Below are positions 60,395 to 64,000 of a stretch of 64,000 nucleotides of DNA, piece after piece. The stretch is from JAAFHB01 sp963677935 (GTDB taxonomy: Bacteria; Bacteroidota; Bacteroidia; Bacteroidales; Prolixibacteraceae): contig CAXXEH010000003.1 in NCBI GenBank assembly GCA_963677935.2, positions 2,294,001 through 2,358,000 of the forward strand, given 5' to 3'. How positions within the stretch are numbered: the stretch's first letter is position 1; every line of letters starts with the position of its first letter. Both the position numbers and the translations under genes were made by a program. Under the pieces are notes generated by a model, which did no database searches, had not been told where the DNA came from, and saw only the letters and a list, made by a program, of their open reading frames with translations.

Positions 60395-63300
60395 ATGAAA
60401 TTTAATTTGTTCAGAGAAACTAATGTCTCAACTAAACAAATCATTCGAAAGATGAGAATCACATTCCTTCTGCTTTTTATACTTGCCTCCGGGGTATTTG
60501 CCACTCCGGGCAGTTCGCAGGTTGCAAAAGTATCCATTAACCTCAAAAACGCAACTGTGGCAAAGGTGATCGATGCCATTGAAAAACAAACTGATTACCT
60601 GTTTGTCTACAGTAAAAATGAAATTGATCTTACCCGCGAAGTGTCGGTCGATGCCGATCAGCAGGCTGTCGCTGAAGTTTTATCCAACTTGTTCGATAAA
60701 ACAGATATCGTTTACGCGATGGAAGGAACCAATATTATGCTGATGCTAAAAAACAGCGCCCAGCAAAACGGAAGAAATATTTCAGGGAAAGTCTCAGATC
60801 AATCCGGTACACCTCTTCCCGGCGTCACTGTCGTCGTTAAAGGGACGACTTCAGGTGTAACAACCAATATCATGGGAAATTACTCGCTTTCAAATATTCC
60901 CGAAAATGCCTCTTTGGTGTTTTCGTTTGTAGGGATGAAAACACAAGAAATTAGTATTGAAAAACAAGATGTTATCAATGTAACAATGAGGGACGAAACG
61001 ATCGGGATTAGCGAATTTGTTGTTACGGCCTTAGGGATTACACGTGAAAAGAAAGGATTGGGCTATGCCGTTCAGGAAATAAAAGGCGACCAGTTAAACG
61101 TCGCACGTGAAACAAACTTTGTTAATTCACTGGCAGGAAGGGTTGCAGGTGTTAATATTGTATCGGGTGGAGCTGTTGGCTCTACTTCGAGAATCACCAT
61201 GCGTGGCGAATCATCGTTATCATTACAATCAAACCAGCCATTATTTGTCATCGACGGAGTCCCGATGGGGAACGATGGGGTATCTAATTCTACATCAGCT
61301 GATTATGGAAATAGTTCGGGCGAAGTAAACCCTGCAGATGTTGAATCGATGACCGTATTAAAAGGTCCGGCAGCCTCCGCTTTATACGGTTCACGGGCAG
61401 CCAACGGAGCTATTGTTATTGTAACCAAGTCGGGCAAGCAGGGCAAAGGAATTGGTGTTACGGTCAATTCCGGTACAACGTTCGAAACGCTCTTGCGCTT
61501 ACCTAAGTTCCAGAATAAATTTGGACAGGGAAATAACGGTTTATACGATGGCTCAAACTTCGGGAAGAGCAGTTCGATTTATCCCGATGGGATAAATGAC
61601 AATTTCGATGAAAGCTGGGGCCCTCGTCTGGATGTTGGCACATTGGAAAAACAATATTTTTCACCTACAATAGGCGGAATCCGTGGAGGCGATGTTGACA
61701 ATCCTAACCGAGGGGACATAATAGCAACCCACTGGATATCAAGACCAAACAATATACGCGATTTTTTTGATGTAGGGCATACTTACTATAACAACATTGC
61801 TCTGACCGGATCGAACGAAAATGGCGATTTCAGGGTATCGTACACCAATCTGGACGAAAAGGGTGTAATCCCCAATAATAACCTTACTCGAAATACGGTT
61901 GCATTCAAATCATCGTATAATCTCACGAAAAAAATAAGAGTCAATGTTTCAGCCGATTACGTTAAAACTACCAGCACAAACAGACCTGACAACGGCTATG
62001 GCCGTAATACATTTATGTATTTTACCACCTGGTTTGGCCGAAATTGTGATATGAATGCCCTGAAAGACTACTGGCAAACCGGGTTGAATGGTATTAAACA
62101 GTTTCAGTATAACTATGGAGAAAACCATAACAACCCTTTCTTCTTACAATACGAAAATACAAAAGGCCAGAGTAAAGATCGTTTATATGGCAATATCTCG
62201 TTGAACTACGACATTACCAAGAAATTAAGTTTCATGGGTCGGGTTGGTACGGATGTGTATAACGATTTTCGCCCAATGAAATGGGCTGTTAGCACAGTCG
62301 GTTATGAGAAAGGCAGTTATCGCGAAGATTATCTTTATTATCAGGAACAGAATTTTGACTTCCTGCTCACATGGAAAGAGCATGTAGGTCAGGACTTTAA
62401 TTACAGGGCTTCGCTGGGCGGGAACAGCATGGACAAACAGAACCGATATAGATCGGTTGTGGCTCCAACCTTGTTAATCCCCGGGCTGTATTCCATTGCC
62501 AACAGTGCATCGTCATTCCAGGTTAGTTCATATACTTCGCATAAACGTGTTAACAGCTTGTATGCTTTTACCCAATTGGATTATAAAAGCACATACTATC
62601 TTGATTTAACGTTAAGAAACGACTGGTCAAGTACCTTGCCATCAGGCAGCAATTCATATCTTTACCCATCTGTGTCCTTTAGCACCCTGGTCGAAAATAT
62701 TGTAAATCTCCCTGAGTGGGTTAATCAGGCAAAAATCAGGATGGGTGTGGCTGGCGTTGGAAATGACACGAATCCCTATTCGTTAAGGAGTTCTTATGCT
62801 TTTGTAAATCCTACCTGGGGCGATTCTTACGCTTTAACATCGGGCAGTGCATTGCTGAACACCGAATTGATGCCGGAAAAAGTGTTCACGTATGAATTTG
62901 GATCGGAAATTAAACTTTTCGATAATCGCGTAAACCTCGATTTTACCTTCTACGATATTCGTTCAAAAAATCAGATTATTCAATTGCCTTTGGCTAAATC
63001 ATCAGGTTATGGTTCAAGGATGGTAAATGCAGGCGAAATACAAAACAAAGGATTTGAAGTCATGCTTAATGTAGTTCCGGTTAAAACTGTCGATTTTAGG
63101 TGGGATGCAACCATTAATTTCTCGACCAATCGGGGGAAGGTATTAAAACTCGTATCGGGCGTCGACAAGATTGTTCAAGCTGCTGAAGCCGAAGATGTTG
63201 CAACTGAAGCAGTTGTTGGCGAAAGGACGGGCGCTTTGTATGGACCAGGTTATCAAAGAGTTGAAAGCGGAGATTTGAAAGGACAAATGATCATTGCAAG

Positions 63301-63946
63301 CAACGGTTCACCATTGGCTACTTCAAGTTACATGTGCCTGGGAAATGCCAACCCCGATTGGATAGGAAGCCTTTCAAATGAGTTTGTATATAAAAATATC
63401 ATGTTGGGTGTGCTTGTCGATGTTCACTATGGTGGACAGTTCGTTTCCAGGTTTTACAACAAAGCCAATGGAGCTGGCCAGTTAGTCGAAAGTCTTAAAG
63501 GAAGGGAAGCCAGACCTGTTGGTCAGGAATACACCGATAATTACTATTTGGAAGGAGCTGCATTGGTTAATGGCGTATATGTTCCCAACAGTACAAGTAC
63601 CGATGGCACTTACAGCCAGGGAGTTTACGGTACATCTGCACGCTCTTTCATTAAAAAATTAACCGACCATATCCCCGAAGGCCAAACCTTTGACGCCACT
63701 TACATGAAACTAAGGGAAGTGAAGTTGGGGTACTCTATCCCAAGCAAGGTGTTCAATCATTTGATAAAAGATGTTACGATCTCGCTTGTTGGACGTAATT
63801 TACTTCTATGGACACCCAAAAGCAATCAGCATTTCGATCCCGAAGTTTCGATTGCTACCTCCGGAAATGGTATCGTACCAGGTCAGGAGAATATGGCACT
63901 TCCTTCGACCCGAAGTTATGGTTTTAACCTAAGTTTAAAATTCTAA
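60395..63946 (+). CDS. susC: SusC/RagA-family TonB-dependent outer-membrane transporter with STN domain (second)
   Basis: Outer-membrane oligosaccharide importer of 1183 residues. It has an N-terminal signal (to about residue 45), an STN domain (about 45-120, beginning VAKVSINLKNATVAKVIDAI) and a carboxypeptidase-D-like domain (GRNISGKVSDQSG onward). A plug with VTALGITREKKGLGYAVQ, FVIDGVPMGNDG and ALYGSRAANGAIVIVTKSG follows, then the barrel. It differs from the SusC at 14249 in the plug sequence and length, so it probably imports another glycan. It works with the sigma/FecR pair upstream and with the SusD-like gene that begins at 63958. Confidence 0.93.
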   Translation: MKFNLFRETNVSTKQIIRKMRITFLLLFILASGVFATPGSSQVAKVSINLKNATVAKVIDAIEKQTDYLFVYSKNEIDLTREVSVDADQQAVAEVLSNLFDKTDIVYAMEGTNIMLMLKNSAQQNGRNISGKVSDQSGTPLPGVTVVVKGTTSGVTTNIMGNYSLSNIPENASLVFSFVGMKTQEISIEKQDVINVTMRDETIGISEFVVTALGITREKKGLGYAVQEIKGDQLNVARETNFVNSLAGRVAGVNIVSGGAVGSTSRITMRGESSLSLQSNQPLFVIDGVPMGNDGVSNSTSADYGNSSGEVNPADVESMTVLKGPAASALYGSRAANGAIVIVTKSGKQGKGIGVTVNSGTTFETLLRLPKFQNKFGQGNNGLYDGSNFGKSSSIYPDGINDNFDESWGPRLDVGTLEKQYFSPTIGGIRGGDVDNPNRGDIIATHWISRPNNIRDFFDVGHTYYNNIALTGSNENGDFRVSYTNLDEKGVIPNNNLTRNTVAFKSSYNLTKKIRVNVSADYVKTTSTNRPDNGYGRNTFMYFTTWFGRNCDMNALKDYWQTGLNGIKQFQYNYGENHNNPFFLQYENTKGQSKDRLYGNISLNYDITKKLSFMGRVGTDVYNDFRPMKWAVSTVGYEKGSYREDYLYYQEQNFDFLLTWKEHVGQDFNYRASLGGNSMDKQNRYRSVVAPTLLIPGLYSIANSASSFQVSSYTSHKRVNSLYAFTQLDYKSTYYLDLTLRNDWSSTLPSGSNSYLYPSVSFSTLVENIVNLPEWVNQAKIRMGVAGVGNDTNPYSLRSSYAFVNPTWGDSYALTSGSALLNTELMPEKVFTYEFGSEIKLFDNRVNLDFTFYDIRSKNQIIQLPLAKSSGYGSRMVNAGEIQNKGFEVMLNVVPVKTVDFRWDATINFSTNRGKVLKLVSGVDKIVQAAEAEDVATEAVVGERTGALYGPGYQRVESGDLKGQMIIASNGSPLATSSYMCLGNANPDWIGSLSNEFVYKNIMLGVLVDVHYGGQFVSRFYNKANGAGQLVESLKGREARPVGQEYTDNYYLEGAALVNGVYVPNSTSTDGTYSQGVYGTSARSFIKKLTDHIPEGQTFDATYMKLREVKLGYSIPSKVFNHLIKDVTISLVGRNLLLWTPKSNQHFDPEVSIATSGNGIVPGQENMALPSTRSYGFNLSLKF

Positions 63947-63957
63947 TCTGAACAAAA

Positions 63958-64000
63958 ATGAAAAATAGAGTTAAAATTCTGATAATCTGTTTATTTTCGA
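63958..64000 (+). CDS. Start of the next gene, probably SusD (truncated by the window end)
   Basis: The frame starts with an ATG 11 bp after the susC stop and encodes a hydrophobic signal (MKNRVKILIICLFS). Only 14 codons are visible. By position it should be the SusD-type lipoprotein of the second PUL; the sequence itself cannot confirm it. Confidence 0.5.
   Translation, partial: MKNRVKILIICLFS

Noticed and set aside
1..64000. tRNA, rRNA, CRISPR arrays, insertion sequences with transposase, integrases or attachment sites
   Set aside because: None were recognised on reading both strands; mobile features are limited to palindromic repeats and the isolated ATPase gene.

Overview
The window looks like a chromosomal segment of an anaerobic or facultatively anaerobic Bacteroidota member, probably Bacteroidia and Marinilabiliales-like, although the sequence alone does not settle the order. 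Evidence seen: two ECF sigma / FecR anti-sigma / SusC sets with N-terminal STN signalling domains, a SusC-SusD pair, many secreted glycosidases, start codons without clear Shine-Dalgarno sequences, and several promoters of the Bacteroidota form TTTG-N19-21-TAnnTTTG.

Layout. (1) 307-6827 (+): a sulfur-respiration operon. It has a Tat-exported molybdopterin polysulfide/thiosulfate reductase (PsrA/PhsA-like), a four-cluster ferredoxin subunit and an NrfD-type membrane subunit. These are followed by two half-size YeeE/YedE transporters and two membrane-anchored rhodanese-like proteins that lack the usual active-site cysteine but end in Gly-Gly-Gly-Cys. (2) 6947-12011 (-): housekeeping genes for IPP isomerase, Kup potassium uptake, seryl-tRNA synthetase, L27 and L21. 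(3) 12226-19607 (+): ECF sigma, FecR, SusC and SusD. (4) 19718-27254 (+): periplasmic keto-sugar and uronate catabolism: a double DUF1080 protein, a Gfo/Idh/MocA oxidoreductase, a GntP permease, mannonate dehydratase, a DapA-family aldolase and a GarR-like reductase. (5) 27837-37048 (+): GH105, two unassigned (alpha/alpha)6 lyase-like proteins, a GH95-like enzyme and another six-hairpin glycosidase. (6) 37207-39604: gene remnants, a second Gfo/Idh/MocA gene and repeats. (7) 39605-57435 (+): an AAA/DUF4143 ATPase, a six-hairpin glycosidase, a GntR regulator, GH127, GH2, two cupin phosphoglucose isomerases, an MFS sugar porter, GH29, a PMI-like enzyme, a divergent thymidylate-synthase homologue and a GH-D clan enzyme. 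(8) 57442-58008 (-): a conserved hypothetical. (9) 58123 to the end (+): a second ECF sigma / FecR / SusC set with the first codons of the next gene, probably SusD.

Taken together, regions 3-9 are one large polysaccharide utilisation region. SusC/D would import oligosaccharides. Lyase-type enzymes, GH105, GH29, GH95-like, GH127, GH2 and GH-D enzymes suggest a uronate-containing heteropolysaccharide carrying fucose, arabinofuranose and galactose. The remaining genes would funnel uronates through 2-keto-3-deoxygluconate towards pyruvate, and neutral sugars through an MFS porter and sugar-phosphate isomerases. A sulfatase fragment shows that a sulfated substrate was used at some time.

The non-coding DNA is rich in structure. 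Both SusC leaders carry a minus-strand hairpin followed by a T-run, with a minus-strand promoter-like box near the SusC start, which fits cis-antisense RNAs of the DonS kind. A family of modular palindromic repeats occupies the gene-free gaps. A roughly 100-bp leader is repeated in front of three genes. A 40-bp palindromic element sits in frame inside the PMI-like gene, flanked by an 8-bp direct repeat. The strongest candidates for undescribed biology are the rhodanese pair with terminal cysteines, the two unassigned lyase-like proteins and the paired antisense RNAs.
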